A DNA stretch of 64,000 nt. Source: Pseudomonas oryzicola. Lineage in GTDB: Bacteria; Pseudomonadota; Gammaproteobacteria; Pseudomonadales; Pseudomonadaceae. Below the pieces are notes generated by a model that was not told where the DNA came from, did not search any database, and worked only from the letters and a program-made list of their open reading frames with translations. Location of the stretch: the NCBI RefSeq assembly GCF_014269185.2, contig NZ_JABWRZ020000002.1:310001-374000 (forward strand), read 5' to 3'. Shown here one piece after another: positions 10,380 to 21,465 of this stretch. The position numbers and the translations under genes were made by a program. The stretch's first letter is position 1; each line of letters begins with the position of its first letter.

Positions 10380-11252
10380 ATGCTTGATTCATTTCGCCAT
10401 ATTGGCTTGGGTACAGCACTGCTTGTGGCTGCATTTGCCACGCAGGCATCGACTGGCCTAGAAACCGCCAGGCAAATGCAGAACAACTACGACGCCACGC
10501 CCGCCCAGTGCGAGGGCAAAGCCGTACCTGCCCATGCCTGTTCGGGTGTGCTGCTGCGCTCGACCAAGCCGTCACCGCGCTATCACACCTGGCATCATAG
10601 CCAGAACAGCAAAGACAAGGGCGGCGTATCGTTCTCCTACCTGCGCAGCGATATCCCCACGACCCGGCTGGCTGCCGATGGCCGCAGCGGCTTCACCCTG
10701 TACCCAATGCTGCAACGTCCGCAAGGCTCCCTACGCTACGAAATGCTGTGCGCCTGGCCCACGGACGGCGATACCTGGGAACGCGACAATCGAGGCTGCG
10801 GCGATAACCGGCAAACTGCCGAAATCGAGGCAGCCTGCCATGAACAGGGGGTGTTCACTGCCGAACAATGGATGACGCGCTTCAGGCAGAGCAAGGATTA
10901 TAAACGCCAATGCGCCTTCGACATCCGCCGCGCGAGGGTGCCGGAACGGGCAGAGGCCTTCTATCAAAGCCTGCGCGCAAAACAATTGTTCGCCCGTGAG
11001 CTGCCGTTTCCCTGGAACGAAGTGTTGATTGGCGCCTGGGACGAAGCGAGCGCAGATCGCCTGCCGATCCAGTCGTTTTTCCACATCGAGGGCGAGCATG
11101 GTGCCCTGCAGCAGGCTCAAGCCGACCAGCAGGACTGGCACCAGACTTATGGCAGTTTCATTCCGGTGATTCGTATCCGCCTACCGGACAACGTGACTGA
11201 GCGTGCCATATTCAGCTACCACGACAGTGATCAGGCCGTGGCGCTGCCCTGA
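10380..11252 (+). CDS. Predicted secreted protein resembling Pseudomonas halovibrin HvnA-type proteins
   Basis: The 290-residue product starts with a signal peptide ([19 protein letters not shown], cleavage near ATQA-S), so it should be exported. The mature part has several cysteines (AQCEGK, HACSGV, EMLCAW, RGCGDN, AACHEQ, RQCAFD) that could form disulfides. [18 protein letters not shown] and [18 protein letters not shown] resemble proteins labelled halovibrin in pseudomonads. Halovibrins were described from Vibrio fischeri as ADP-ribosylating enzymes, but I cannot verify catalytic residues here. The ATG at 10380 has GAGGG upstream. Its 3' end overlaps the converging NTF2-fold gene by 22 nt. 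Confidence 0.65.
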   Translation: MLDSFRHIGLGTALLVAAFATQASTGLETARQMQNNYDATPAQCEGKAVPAHACSGVLLRSTKPSPRYHTWHHSQNSKDKGGVSFSYLRSDIPTTRLAADGRSGFTLYPMLQRPQGSLRYEMLCAWPTDGDTWERDNRGCGDNRQTAEIEAACHEQGVFTAEQWMTRFRQSKDYKRQCAFDIRRARVPERAEAFYQSLRAKQLFARELPFPWNEVLIGAWDEASADRLPIQSFFHIEGEHGALQQAQADQQDWHQTYGSFIPVIRIRLPDNVTERAIFSYHDSDQAVALP

Positions 11253-11716
11253 GCCTGCTGGTATGCCCGCAAGCCCTTGAACGCTTGCTGGCGTACCTTG
11301 TTCTGGACGAGCGGCGACCAGCCGAGCAGCAGGCCTGGAGCACCCAGCGCCTGCCGCGCCCAACGCCACAGGTCGAAGGAGTCGTCATGCTGGCAAATCA
11401 GCCCATCGCGGATCACGAAGCGCGCCTGAATATCGTTGACCACCGTACGACCGGTCTGGCTGAACAAGTAGGTGGCCACCCAGTGTGCGTGACCAACGCG
11501 CTCGTCTGCGCTGACATTGTCGAAGGTCAGGGTGAAGTCCTTGGCACGCGAAGTCAGCATTCGCCACATATCGCCTGCGTCCTTGCCACGCAAGGTGCCG
11601 AACACCGGGTCGCTGAAAACGATATCGTCGCTGTAGCAGGCAATCATGGCCTCTGCGTCGAGGCGCTGGAACGCTTGGTAAAAGCGGGTAATCAGGGCGC
11701 GGTTGGCGTCGCTCAT
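11231..11716 (-). CDS. NTF2/SnoaL-like fold protein
   Basis: The 161-residue protein begins MSDANRALITRFYQAFQRLDAEAMIACYSDDIVFSDPVFGTLRG, a classic SnoaL-like or ketosteroid-isomerase-like opening in which helices are followed by the cone-shaped beta sheet. The fold binds small hydrophobic ligands, but the substrate cannot be read from the sequence. No signal peptide is seen. The ATG at 11716 is chosen because the family starts near it; the upstream extension is not family-like. It lies 72 nt after the CynX-type transporter on the same strand and may share its message. Confidence 0.82.
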   Translation of the reverse strand: MSDANRALITRFYQAFQRLDAEAMIACYSDDIVFSDPVFGTLRGKDAGDMWRMLTSRAKDFTLTFDNVSADERVGHAHWVATYLFSQTGRTVVNDIQARFVIRDGLICQHDDSFDLWRWARQALGAPGLLLGWSPLVQNKVRQQAFKGLRAYQQAQGSATA

Positions 11717-11788
11717 GGGGGCTGGTCCGTGCTGGGTCGAGAGCAGCACGATAATCCGCTCCGTTCGCATATGCCAGTGCCGGCCCCG

Positions 11789-13069
11789 TCAGACCTTCTC
11801 GCTGTTCACCTGCACATGCATGGCTCGCCCGGCCCCTAACCCGAACACGATAGCCCCTAGCCCCAGCACGGCAAAAATCCAGCCCACGGCCGCCCAGCCC
11901 CCGCTCAAGTCATGCACCAAACCCACCGCAAACGGCCCCATCGAAGCCAACGTATAGCCCACCCCCTGGGCCATGCTCGACAGGTTGGCCGCCACATGCG
12001 CATCTTTCGAACGCAGCACGATCAAGGTCAGCGCCAGGGCGAAGGTACCGCCCTGCCCCAGGCCCAGCAGTACCGCCCAGCCCCACAGCCCGGAAATCGG
12101 CGCATACAGGCAACCGAACAAGCCGGCCAGGGTAATCAGCATGACCACCACGATCGCCAGCCGCTGGTCCTTGCCGCGGGTGGCCAACCATGGCGCACTG
12201 AGCGAACTGACCAACTGCACGATCACTGACCCAGACAGCACCAACCCCGCCTCGGTCGGGCTCAGGCCCCGACCAATCAGGATCGATGGCAACCAGCCGA
12301 ACACAATGTAGGCCAGCGACGACTGCAGCCCCATGTACAAGGTCACCTGCCAGGCCAAGGGATCACGCCACAGCCCACGCACGCGATAGGCCACCTTGTG
12401 CAAGCCATGCCCCTGGCGTGCCTGAGGCAGCCAGACCAGCATGGCCAGTAACGCCGGAACCGCCCAGAAGCCCAGCCCCAGCGCCCAGCTGCCGTCGAAG
12501 CGCTGTGTCAGAGGAACGGTGGCCCCCGCTGCCATGGCTGCGCCCAGGCATAGCGCCATGGTGTACACGCCGGTCAGGGTGCCGGCGTGCTGCGGAAAGT
12601 CGCGCTTGACGATACCTGGCAAGAGCACACCGATGATACCGATGCTGGCCCCGGCCATCAGGCTGCCGAAAAACACCCCGATAGCACCGAAGCTACTGCG
12701 CACCACGATGCCCAGCGCCAGGCTGGCAAGGATGCCGAGGATCACCCGTTCACTGCCGAAGCGACGCGCCAGCACTGGTGCCAGCGGGGCGAACAGGCCC
12801 AGGCACAGCACCGGCAAGGTGGTCAGCAGGCCAGCCAGCGAGGCGTTCAGCCCCAGGCCTGCGGACACCTGGCCAAGCACCGGCGCCATGCCCGACAACG
12901 CCGGGCGCAGGTTCAGCGCCACCAGCACCAGGCCGAGCAGCAGCAACCACGGCCGCCGCAGCAGCACTGGCTGCTGCTGGACCTGCTCGTCGTCCGCCTC
13001 GGCATCGATCAGCAGCTCATCGAGATCCCGTTCAGGTAGCGGGGTATTGCGGGTGATGGATTCAGCCAT
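11789..13069 (-). CDS. CynX/NimT-family MFS transporter
   Basis: This 426-residue inner-membrane protein shows about twelve hydrophobic segments after a hydrophilic, acidic N-terminal extension of roughly 40 residues. LNLRPALSGMAPVLGQ and GVYTMALCLGAAMAAGATVPL are typical of the CynX group, whose members move cyanate, nitroimidazole or other small compounds. The substrate here is unknown, and no cyanase gene lies nearby. The start is 12 nt after the stop of the FadR-type regulator, so the two are almost certainly an operon and the regulator probably controls this transporter. Confidence 0.9.
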   Translation of the reverse strand: MAESITRNTPLPERDLDELLIDAEADDEQVQQQPVLLRRPWLLLLGLVLVALNLRPALSGMAPVLGQVSAGLGLNASLAGLLTTLPVLCLGLFAPLAPVLARRFGSERVILGILASLALGIVVRSSFGAIGVFFGSLMAGASIGIIGVLLPGIVKRDFPQHAGTLTGVYTMALCLGAAMAAGATVPLTQRFDGSWALGLGFWAVPALLAMLVWLPQARQGHGLHKVAYRVRGLWRDPLAWQVTLYMGLQSSLAYIVFGWLPSILIGRGLSPTEAGLVLSGSVIVQLVSSLSAPWLATRGKDQRLAIVVVMLITLAGLFGCLYAPISGLWGWAVLLGLGQGGTFALALTLIVLRSKDAHVAANLSSMAQGVGYTLASMGPFAVGLVHDLSGGWAAVGWIFAVLGLGAIVFGLGAGRAMHVQVNSEKV

Positions 13070-13081
13070 GACATTCTCGGC

Positions 13082-13732
13082 TCAGGATTCGATAAGGGTA
13101 CGGCTCAGGCGTTTGGCCCGCTCCGCATCGCGTTGCTCGATGGCATCGAGGATCTGCCCATGCAGGTCGAACGTAGCCTGGCAGCGCGGAACAGTGGTCA
13201 TGTTGTGCTGCAGCGCAGCAGCCACCACCCCGGAAAAGTAGCGGTACAACTCGCTGAGTGCCGGGTTGTGGGCGGCATCGACCAACCGTTGGTGAAACAC
13301 CAGGTCGCAGGCAACGTAGGCTGCAACATCCCCATGAAAATGCCCGGCACTGACTACCAGGGCATCACGCAACGCCTGCAGGTCGGCATCGGTACGCCGC
13401 AGCGCGGCCAGGCCGATAGCCTCTGCTTCCAGGATGTGGCGGGTTTCACGGGCATGTTCAGGTGAGCAGCGTGACATCGCCTGCACGGCCTGTAGCGGAT
13501 CCTGGGCCGTGCGCAGGTAACTGCCATCGCCCTGGCGAATTTCCACCAGGCCACTGAATGCCAGCACGCGCATGGCCTCACGCACGGTATTGCGGCTGAT
13601 CCCCAGCTCCACGGCCAAAACCGGCTCGGTAGGCAGACGCTGGCCGATTTGCCAGTCGCCCTGAAGAATGCGTTCGCGCATGCGCTCGACGGCAAGTTCG
13701 ACCAGAGAGCGCCTGGTCAATTCGCTGTTCAT
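13082..13732 (-). CDS. FadR-subfamily GntR transcriptional regulator
   Basis: The 216-residue protein has an N-terminal winged helix (LVELAVERMRERILQGDWQ, then RLPTEPVLAVELGISRNTVREAMRVL and GLVEIRQGDGSYL) and a C-terminal all-helical FCD domain (LVFHQRLVDAAHNPALSELY, then DLHGQILDAIEQRD). FCD domains usually bind a metal and a small organic acid. The ATG at 13732 is preferred; the open frame extends upstream to 13798 with non-family sequence. It is followed 12 nt later by the CynX-type transporter gene, its likely target, and is divergent from the lipoprotein phosphodiesterase. Confidence 0.92.
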   Translation of the reverse strand: MNSELTRRSLVELAVERMRERILQGDWQIGQRLPTEPVLAVELGISRNTVREAMRVLAFSGLVEIRQGDGSYLRTAQDPLQAVQAMSRCSPEHARETRHILEAEAIGLAALRRTDADLQALRDALVVSAGHFHGDVAAYVACDLVFHQRLVDAAHNPALSELYRYFSGVVAAALQHNMTTVPRCQATFDLHGQILDAIEQRDAERAKRLSRTLIES

Positions 13733-13871
13733 TTGACTCAACCAATCATCCGATGAATTCGCGGAGCTTAATGGAAAGCCTCCCGCACAGCAATTCAACT
13801 GGCATTTCTGCCAATTGCGAGCGCGCGGGGTTGTTGCAACGCTTCACCCCGACCTCATCGAGGCATGCCCT

Positions 13872-15068
13872 ATGTCGATTAGTGGAACCCTACGCTGTAC
13901 CGCCCTGCTGCTGGCTGCGCTGCTGATCAATGGCTGCGACTTCAAACCGCTGCAAACGCAACCCAAGACGCTGATCATCGGCATGGACGGCGTCCAGCTT
14001 CAGCGCTACGAACAGCTGGGCGGCGATACCAACCTGCACAAGCGTCTGCTCTATGGCAAGGCCTATGCCGGCGGCATAACCGGGCGGGCCAGCGAGCAGG
14101 CTACGGTCAGCGGCCCGGGGTGGGTCACCCTGTTGTCAGGTGTGTGGGCCAACAAGCACAAGGTGGATTCCAACTCGGAAGCCTTGCGGATTGACCCTGG
14201 GTTCCCCAGCCTGTTCAAGCGACTGCGTGACGCGCTGCCGAACGCCCATATTGCCAGCATCATCAATTGGTCGCCGATCAACACCGCCTATCTGCTGGTC
14301 GACGCGCAGGGCAACAATGTGCGCGAAAGCGGACTGAATGATGAGCAGGTCACCGCGCGAACCCTGCAGATACTTGGCAATACCCCGGCCGATTTCACCT
14401 TCATTCAGCTCGACGAACCCGACCAGGTCGGCCACGCCAGTGGCTTCGGGCCGGCCTATCAGGCAGCCCTGCGCGAAGCTGACGAGCGCCTTGGGCGCCT
14501 GCTGGACAAGGTGGAAGAGCGGATGTCCCAGCAACCGCAGGAGGACTGGCTGGTGATTGTCTGCACTGACCACGGTCGTGATTTCTGGGGCACTGGCCAC
14601 GGCGGTGTGACCGAGCAGGAGAAGACGGTGTTCATCGCCAGCAACAAACCGTTGAATGGAGAGCTGAACCAACCCAGCATTCCCGAAGACAACCCTGGAC
14701 CCAACAACTTGTATGGCTACGCAGCGCAAACATCGGTGGCCCCGACCGTGCTCAGGCATATGGGCCTCAACCTGCTGCCGGAATGGCTGCTTGATGGGAC
14801 GCCGCTACTGGGCGCAACCGGCGTGCGCAAGGCACGGGCCATCGAAGCCGAAGGCAAATTGTTGTGGAACAGCGACTCGCCAGGGACCGTGATCATTCAC
14901 AAAAATGGCCAGGTCGTCGCCAATGCGCAGGCTCACTTGCAGCAGTGGACCGATCCAGAAGGCATGCGCCAGGCCAACGACTACGTGCTCGAACTAGATG
15001 GCACGCCGGTCGCAGTGCGCACCCGGCCAGCCAGCGCGCGATTGAATATCGAGGAAATCAGGTACTGA
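13872..15068 (+). CDS. Type I phosphodiesterase / alkaline-phosphatase-superfamily lipoprotein
   Basis: The 398-residue protein starts with a lipoprotein-type signal (LLLAALLINGC, with the cysteine as likely lipidation site). It then enters an alkaline phosphatase fold: LIIGMDGVQLQRYEQLGG with the first metal aspartate, a nucleophile region around ASEQATVSGPGWVTLLSG, DEPDQVGHASG, and TDHGRDFWGTGHGG with metal-binding Asp and His residues. Such enzymes cleave phosphodiester or pyrophosphate bonds in the periplasm; the substrate is unknown. The start at 13872 gives the lipobox at the right distance. It is transcribed divergently from the GntR-type regulator. Confidence 0.85.
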   Translation: MSISGTLRCTALLLAALLINGCDFKPLQTQPKTLIIGMDGVQLQRYEQLGGDTNLHKRLLYGKAYAGGITGRASEQATVSGPGWVTLLSGVWANKHKVDSNSEALRIDPGFPSLFKRLRDALPNAHIASIINWSPINTAYLLVDAQGNNVRESGLNDEQVTARTLQILGNTPADFTFIQLDEPDQVGHASGFGPAYQAALREADERLGRLLDKVEERMSQQPQEDWLVIVCTDHGRDFWGTGHGGVTEQEKTVFIASNKPLNGELNQPSIPEDNPGPNNLYGYAAQTSVAPTVLRHMGLNLLPEWLLDGTPLLGATGVRKARAIEAEGKLLWNSDSPGTVIIHKNGQVVANAQAHLQQWTDPEGMRQANDYVLELDGTPVAVRTRPASARLNIEEIRY

Positions 15069-15079
15069 GCGGGCCTGTC

Positions 15080-15109
15080 CTGCAGGAGCGGATGTCTCCA
15101 CTCCTGCAG
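15080..15109. terminator. Hairpin between converging phosphodiesterase and hisC genes
   Basis: CTGCAGGAG (15080-15088) and CTCCTGCAG (15101-15109) form a 9-bp perfect stem with a 12-nt loop. It lies in a 51-nt convergent gap and probably serves both genes, although T-runs are lacking. Confidence 0.5.
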
Positions 15110-15119
15110 AATCCCTGGC

Positions 15120-16169
15120 TCAGCTCAACGCATCGAGCAACGCCTGGTTCATTTCCGGCGTGCCAATGGTGATACGCAGGAACTGGTCAATGCGCTCCTG
15201 CTTGAAGTGCCGTACGATCACGCCCTGCTCGCGCAGGCGGGCCGCCAGTTGCGCCGCGTCCTGCCGAGGATGGCGGGCGAAGATGAAGTTGGCCGCCGAT
15301 GGCAATACCTCGAAGCCCTTGCCGACCAACTGTTCCACCAGCGCTTCACGGCTGTCGATCACCTTGCGGCAGGTGGCCTGGAAGTAGGTCTTGTCCTCGA
15401 AGGCAGCTGCAGCGCCCACGATCGCCATGCGGTCAAGCGGGTAGGAGTTGAAGCTGTTCTTGATCCGCTCCAGCGCCTCGATGAGGTCCGGGTGGCCGAC
15501 CGCCAGGCCCACACGCAAACCGGCGAGCGAGCGGGACTTCGACAGGGTCTGGGTCACCAGCAGGTTGTCGTAGCGATCCACCAGGCTGATGGCCGTCTCA
15601 CCGCCGAAGTCGATGTAGGCTTCGTCCACCACCACCACCGAGTCGCGGTTGGCTCGCAGCAATTGCTCGATCGCCTGCAACGGCAGCAGGCAGCCGGTCG
15701 GCGCGTTAGGGTTGGGGAAGATTATCCCGGCATTGGGTTTGTCGTAGTCAGCAATGCGGATCTGGAACTGTTCATCCAGCGCCACCTGCTCGAACGCAAT
15801 GCCATACAAGCCGCAGTACACCGGGTAGAAGCTGTAGCTGACGTCGGGGAACAGCAACGGGCCGCGAGCATGCTGGAACAAGCCGTGGAAGATGTGTGCC
15901 AGCACCTCGTCGGAGCCGTTGCCGACGAACACCTGCGCCGGGGTCACGCCGTAATACTCGGCCACCGCCTGCTTCAGCCGGTCACTGTTCGGGTCCGGGT
16001 ACAGGCGCAGGTTGTCGTTCAGCTCGGCACGCATGGCCTCCAGCGCCTTCGGCGATGGGCCATAGGGGTTCTCGTTGGTATTCAGCTTGACCATGCGGGC
16101 CAGCTTGGGTTGCTCGCCCGGCACGTAAGGCACCAGGCCCTTGACGAAGGGGCTCCAGAATCGACTCAT
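15120..16169 (-). CDS. hisC: Histidinol-phosphate aminotransferase
   Basis: HisC is a PLP-dependent fold-type I enzyme that converts imidazole-acetol phosphate to histidinol phosphate in histidine synthesis. The 349-residue protein carries [17 protein letters not shown], the substrate segment [15 protein letters not shown] with the PLP-contacting aspartate, and [14 protein letters not shown] with the Schiff-base lysine. The start lies 2 nt after the hisD stop, so the two are translationally linked. It is the last gene of the minus-strand series hisG-hisD-hisC. Confidence 0.96.
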   Translation of the reverse strand: MSRFWSPFVKGLVPYVPGEQPKLARMVKLNTNENPYGPSPKALEAMRAELNDNLRLYPDPNSDRLKQAVAEYYGVTPAQVFVGNGSDEVLAHIFHGLFQHARGPLLFPDVSYSFYPVYCGLYGIAFEQVALDEQFQIRIADYDKPNAGIIFPNPNAPTGCLLPLQAIEQLLRANRDSVVVVDEAYIDFGGETAISLVDRYDNLLVTQTLSKSRSLAGLRVGLAVGHPDLIEALERIKNSFNSYPLDRMAIVGAAAAFEDKTYFQATCRKVIDSREALVEQLVGKGFEVLPSAANFIFARHPRQDAAQLAARLREQGVIVRHFKQERIDQFLRITIGTPEMNQALLDALS

Positions 16170-16171
16170 GC

Positions 16172-17497
16172 TCAGTTCCCCTTTTCTTGGGTCAGGATAC
16201 GGTATTCAGCGCTGCGGGCGTGGGCGGTCAGCGATTCGCCACGGGCCAGGACCGAAGCTGTGTGGCCCAGTTCGGACGCGCCCTGCTCGGAGCAGAAGAT
16301 GATCGACGAACGCTTCTGGAAGTCATACACCCCCAGCGGCGAGGAAAAACGCGCGGTGCCGGAAGTGGGCAGCACGTGATTGGGGCCGGCGCAGTAGTCG
16401 CCCAGTGCTTCACTGGTGTGGCGGCCCATGAAGATCGCGCCAGCGTGGCGAATATGCGGCAGCCAGGCCTGCGGGTCGGCCACCGACAGCTCCAGGTGCT
16501 CCGGTGCGATACGGTTGGCCACTTCAATGGCCTGCTGCATGTCACGTACCTGGATCAACGCGCCACGGCCGTTGATCGATTTCTCGATGATCGCGGCACG
16601 TTCCATGGTCGGCAGCAACTTGTCGATGCTGGCGGCAACGCGGTCAAGGAAAGCGGCATCCGGGCTGACCAGGATCGCCTGGGCGTCTTCGTCGTGTTCG
16701 GCCTGGGAGAACAGGTCCATGGCAATCCAGTCCGGGTCGGTCTGGCCGTCGCACACCACGAGGATTTCCGACGGGCCGGCGATCATGTCGATACCCACCT
16801 GGCCGAATACATGGCGCTTGGCGGTGGCGACGTAGATGTTGCCCGGGCCGACGATCTTGTCTACCTGCGGCACACTCTCGGTACCGTAGGCCAACGCGGC
16901 AACAGCCTGGGCACCACCGACGGTGAACACCCGGTCGACACCGGCGATGCAGGCTGCCGCCAGCACCAGCTCGTTGACCTCGCCACGTGGGGTCGGCACC
17001 ACCATGACCACTTCGGCCACGCCGGCAACCTTGGCCGGGATGGCATTCATCAGCACCGACGACGGGTACGACGCCTTGCCACCCGGCACGTACAGGCCGG
17101 CACGGTCAAGCGGGGTGACCTTCTGGCCGAGCACGGTGCCGTCGGCTTCGGTGTACTGCCAGGAGTCCTGCTTCTGCCGCTCGTGGTACAGGCGCACGCG
17201 GCTGGCGGCCTTTTCCAGGGCTTCGCGCTGGGCAGGGGTAATGCGGGTCAGCGCCAGTTCCAGGCGTTCGCGCTTGAGGATCAGGTCGTCGATCGACTTG
17301 GCATCGACACCATCGAAACGCTGGGTGAGCTCCACCAGCGCCGCATCGCCACGCTCGCGCACGGCCTTGATGATGTCGAGCACGCGTTGGTTGACCGCGT
17401 CATCGGACACACTTTCCCAGCTCAGCAGATGATCCAGATGTCGGGCGAAATCCGGATCAGCAGCGTTGAGACGGGCAATTGCAGTGGACACGGTCAT
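16172..17497 (-). CDS. hisD: Histidinol dehydrogenase
   Basis: HisD performs the last two NAD-dependent oxidations from histidinol to histidine and uses a zinc ion. The 441-residue protein includes [51 protein letters not shown] and [10 protein letters not shown], all signature regions, plus [10 protein letters not shown] and APEHLEL with conserved acidic and histidine residues. Length is normal. A 126-nt gap precedes it on the hisG side and hisC follows immediately. Confidence 0.97.
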   Translation of the reverse strand: MTVSTAIARLNAADPDFARHLDHLLSWESVSDDAVNQRVLDIIKAVRERGDAALVELTQRFDGVDAKSIDDLILKRERLELALTRITPAQREALEKAASRVRLYHERQKQDSWQYTEADGTVLGQKVTPLDRAGLYVPGGKASYPSSVLMNAIPAKVAGVAEVVMVVPTPRGEVNELVLAAACIAGVDRVFTVGGAQAVAALAYGTESVPQVDKIVGPGNIYVATAKRHVFGQVGIDMIAGPSEILVVCDGQTDPDWIAMDLFSQAEHDEDAQAILVSPDAAFLDRVAASIDKLLPTMERAAIIEKSINGRGALIQVRDMQQAIEVANRIAPEHLELSVADPQAWLPHIRHAGAIFMGRHTSEALGDYCAGPNHVLPTSGTARFSSPLGVYDFQKRSSIIFCSEQGASELGHTASVLARGESLTAHARSAEYRILTQEKGN

Positions 17498-17623
17498 GGC
17501 GAGGGCCTCGATTATTGGCGAATGCTCAGGCGCCCTAGGCTACCAGTCCATCCGCGCGGGCACCCGAGAAAAGTGGCTATGACGCGGATAGACGGGCGCG
17601 ACAGCGAAGGCCGCGCGCAGGAG

Positions 17624-18259
17624 TCAACCGCGGTGTCGCGACTCGACCGCTTGGCGTAGTGTGTCGATCAGGCTCTGGATACGGGCGTGCTGCATTTTCA
17701 TGGAGGCCTTGTTGACCACCAGGCGCGAGCTGATCGTGGCGATCAGTTCCTGAGGCTCCAGGCCGTTGGCACGCAGGGTATTACCGGTGTCGACCACGTC
17801 GATGATCTTGTCGGCGAGGTTGATCAGCGGCGCCAGTTCCATCGAGCCGTACAGCTTGATGATGTCTACCTGACGGCCCTGTTCGGCGTAGTAGCGCTTG
17901 GCTACGTTGACGAACTTGGTAGCCACGCGCAGACGGCCCTTGGGCTCGGCTGCACCGACCACGCCGGCGGTCATCAGCTTGCAACGGGCAATCTGCAGGT
18001 CCAGGGGCTCGTACAGGCCCTGGCCGCCATATTCCATCAGCACGTCCTTGCCGGCCACACCCAGGTCGGCGGCACCATGCTCGACATAGGTCGGCACATC
18101 GGTGGCGCGCACGATCAGCAGGCGCACATCGTCCTGCGTGGTGGGGATGATCAGTTTGCGGCTCTTGTCCGGGTTCTCGGTCGGCACGATACCGGCTTCC
18201 GCCAGCAGCGGCAGGGTATCGTCGAGAATACGGCCTTTGGAAAGCGCGATGGTCAACAT
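17624..18259 (-). CDS. hisG: ATP phosphoribosyltransferase, short form HisG
   Basis: HisG joins ATP and PRPP in the first step of histidine synthesis. At 211 residues this is the short form, which lacks the C-terminal regulatory domain and needs HisZ for activity; hisZ is not in this window. The protein starts [23 protein letters not shown], and [14 protein letters not shown] forms the PRPP-binding loop. The ATG at 18259 is used because the family starts there; an earlier in-frame start at 18277 adds MRTDVP. Confidence 0.95.
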   Translation of the reverse strand: MLTIALSKGRILDDTLPLLAEAGIVPTENPDKSRKLIIPTTQDDVRLLIVRATDVPTYVEHGAADLGVAGKDVLMEYGGQGLYEPLDLQIARCKLMTAGVVGAAEPKGRLRVATKFVNVAKRYYAEQGRQVDIIKLYGSMELAPLINLADKIIDVVDTGNTLRANGLEPQELIATISSRLVVNKASMKMQHARIQSLIDTLRQAVESRHRG

Positions 18260-18377
18260 TGGAACGTCGGTCCTCAAGCGGCTACTGCCGGCCGGGCCAC
18301 TGGCCCGACCGCATTCAATTCATCAGGCCCAGGCATGGGGTGAGCAGGCTCACCTCCATACCTGAACCGGCAGACGA

Positions 18378-19906
<1,529 letters not shown>

Positions 19907-19952
19907 GCTCAACCTCAATCGGCGCCCGATGCGCACGGGTCGGCCATCATAC

Positions 19953-20004
19953 AAAAAAGCCCCTCGCCTGCGAAGCCCAACGAGGGCTTCACTGACCGAG
20001 GGGC
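19953..20004 (-). terminator. Rho-independent terminator of the mla operon
   Basis: Read on the minus strand, GCCCCTCG pairs with CGAGGGGC and an inner GAAGCCC pairs with GGGCTTC, followed directly by TTTTTTG. The stem begins 20 nt after the mlaB stop. It separates mlaFEDCB from ibaG-murA. Confidence 0.9.
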
Positions 20005-20023
20005 CATCATTTCCGTATTGCCA

Positions 20024-20326
20024 TCAGCTTGCCAGCACTTCGTCGAGGTCATAGACCTCGGCAATTTCGCGCATGTCGTCGGGCATGTTGCGCACCTGGC
20101 AGCCCTTGCCGGCTGCCTGGGCATCGCGCATGAAGGCCAGCAGCAATGACAGGCCGACACTGGTGGAGCGCTGCACTGCCGCGCAATCGAGCACCACCTG
20201 CGCCTCGCGACAGGCGCCGATCAGCGCCTTGCCCTGCTTGCGCAGCACCGGGCCGCTGCGGTAGTCCAGCACGCCAGCCAGGCGCAGCACGCCCGGCTCG
20301 GCCATGCTCACAGCAGCCTCACTCAT
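20024..20326 (-). CDS. mlaB: MlaB, STAS-domain subunit of the phospholipid ABC transporter
   Basis: MlaB stabilises the cytoplasmic face of the MlaFE complex that moves phospholipids between the outer and inner membranes. The 100-residue protein is a single STAS domain (GVLRLAGVLDYRSGP, QVVLDCAAVQRSTSVGLSLLLAFM). Its ATG overlaps the mlaC stop by 4 nt, indicating coupling. It is the last gene of the operon, directly before the terminator. Confidence 0.92.
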   Translation of the reverse strand: MSEAAVSMAEPGVLRLAGVLDYRSGPVLRKQGKALIGACREAQVVLDCAAVQRSTSVGLSLLLAFMRDAQAAGKGCQVRNMPDDMREIAEVYDLDEVLAS

Positions 20327-20970
20327 TTGACAGTCTTCTCCGGGGAGTTGTCGGCGGCCTGCTTGGCCTTGGCCACTTCACCGGCCCAGCCGTCGATGGT
20401 CTTGTCCAGATCGCCACCGTTGCGCTGCATGGCGTCGGCGAACTGGTCACGGAACAGCTTGCCGATATTGATGCCGTTGACGATCACGTTACGCACCTTC
20501 CACTCGCCGCCGAGGTTTTCCAGGGTGTACTGCACCGGGTACACGGCACCGTTGTTGCCGGTGACCTTCATGCCGACACTGGCGCGCTTGCCGTCATCGG
20601 CCTTGGCCGGGTCGACGGTGATGCCCTGGTTGTTGTATTCGAGCAGGGCGTTGCCATAGAACTGCATCAGGCTACGCTTGAAGTTTTCCTGGAAGCGCTG
20701 CATCTGCTCCGGGGTGGCCTTGCGCGAGTACTTGACGGTCATGATGCTGCGGGAAATACCGTCTGCGTCAACCACCGGGCCGAGAATGCGATTCAGCGCA
20801 TCGTAGAAGGCGTTGGGGTTGGACTTGTATTGTTCCTTGTTGGCCTTCAGGTCGCCGAGCAGTTCGGTGGTGGTGCCCTGAACCACATCATGGGGCGTCT
20901 GTGCGGCCATGGTCAGCAGGGGGAAGGCCGCCAGCAGGACCAGCAGGCCACGTCGCAGGATGGAAATCAT
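20323..20970 (-). CDS. mlaC: MlaC, periplasmic phospholipid-binding protein
   Basis: MlaC shuttles phospholipids across the periplasm to and from the MlaFEDB complex. The 215-residue precursor has a signal peptide ending near LLTMAA-QTP. The mature domain contains the family elements NRILGPVVDADGISRSIMTVKYSRKATPEQ and GEWKVRNVIVNGINIGKLFRDQFADAM. It follows mlaD after a 9-nt gap with a ribosome-binding site (AAGGAGTTTCC) and overlaps mlaB. In Pseudomonas this locus was originally called ttg2. Confidence 0.95.
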   Translation of the reverse strand: MISILRRGLLVLLAAFPLLTMAAQTPHDVVQGTTTELLGDLKANKEQYKSNPNAFYDALNRILGPVVDADGISRSIMTVKYSRKATPEQMQRFQENFKRSLMQFYGNALLEYNNQGITVDPAKADDGKRASVGMKVTGNNGAVYPVQYTLENLGGEWKVRNVIVNGINIGKLFRDQFADAMQRNGGDLDKTIDGWAGEVAKAKQAADNSPEKTVK

Positions 20971-20979
20971 GGAAACTCC

Positions 20980-21465
20980 TTAATTAGCCGGTTGCGCTTC
21001 TTTCGGTTCCTTGCCAACGGAGTTGAGCAGGAACTTGCCAATCAGATCTTCCAGCACCAGGGCAGACTGGGTGTCATGGATGGTCGCGCCATCCTTGAGT
21101 ACCTGCTCTTCACCGCCCACGCTGATGCCGATGTACTTCTCGCCCAGCAACCCGGCAGTCAGGATCGAGGCAGTGGAGTCGACCGGCAGATTGTCCACCG
21201 ACTTGTCCAACTGCAGCGTCACCCGACCGGTGTAGGAATCGCGGTCCAGGTCAATGGCGGTGACCTTGCCGATGGTCACACCGGCCATGGTCACTTTAGC
21301 TCTGACCGTCAAACCGGCGATATTGTCGAAGTAGGCGTAAACTTTATAGGTATCGCTGCTCGGGCTGGCCGACAGGCCGCTGACACGCAGGGCCAGCAGC
21401 AGCAGCGCCAGGATCCCGGCCAGGAGGAACAGGCCGACACCGATTTCCAGGGTGCGGTTTTGCAT
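20980..21465 (-). CDS. mlaD: MlaD, MCE-domain lipid-transport subunit
   Basis: MlaD is a single-pass inner-membrane protein whose MCE domain forms a hexameric ring for lipid passage. The 161-residue product has an N-terminal helix (LEIGVGLFLLAGILALLLLAL) and an MCE domain (VYAYFDNIAGLTVRAKVTMAGVTIGKV). Its ATG shares one nucleotide with the mlaE stop. The protein ends shortly after the MCE domain, as in other MlaD proteins. Confidence 0.95.
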   Translation of the reverse strand: MQNRTLEIGVGLFLLAGILALLLLALRVSGLSASPSSDTYKVYAYFDNIAGLTVRAKVTMAGVTIGKVTAIDLDRDSYTGRVTLQLDKSVDNLPVDSTASILTAGLLGEKYIGISVGGEEQVLKDGATIHDTQSALVLEDLIGKFLLNSVGKEPKEAQPAN

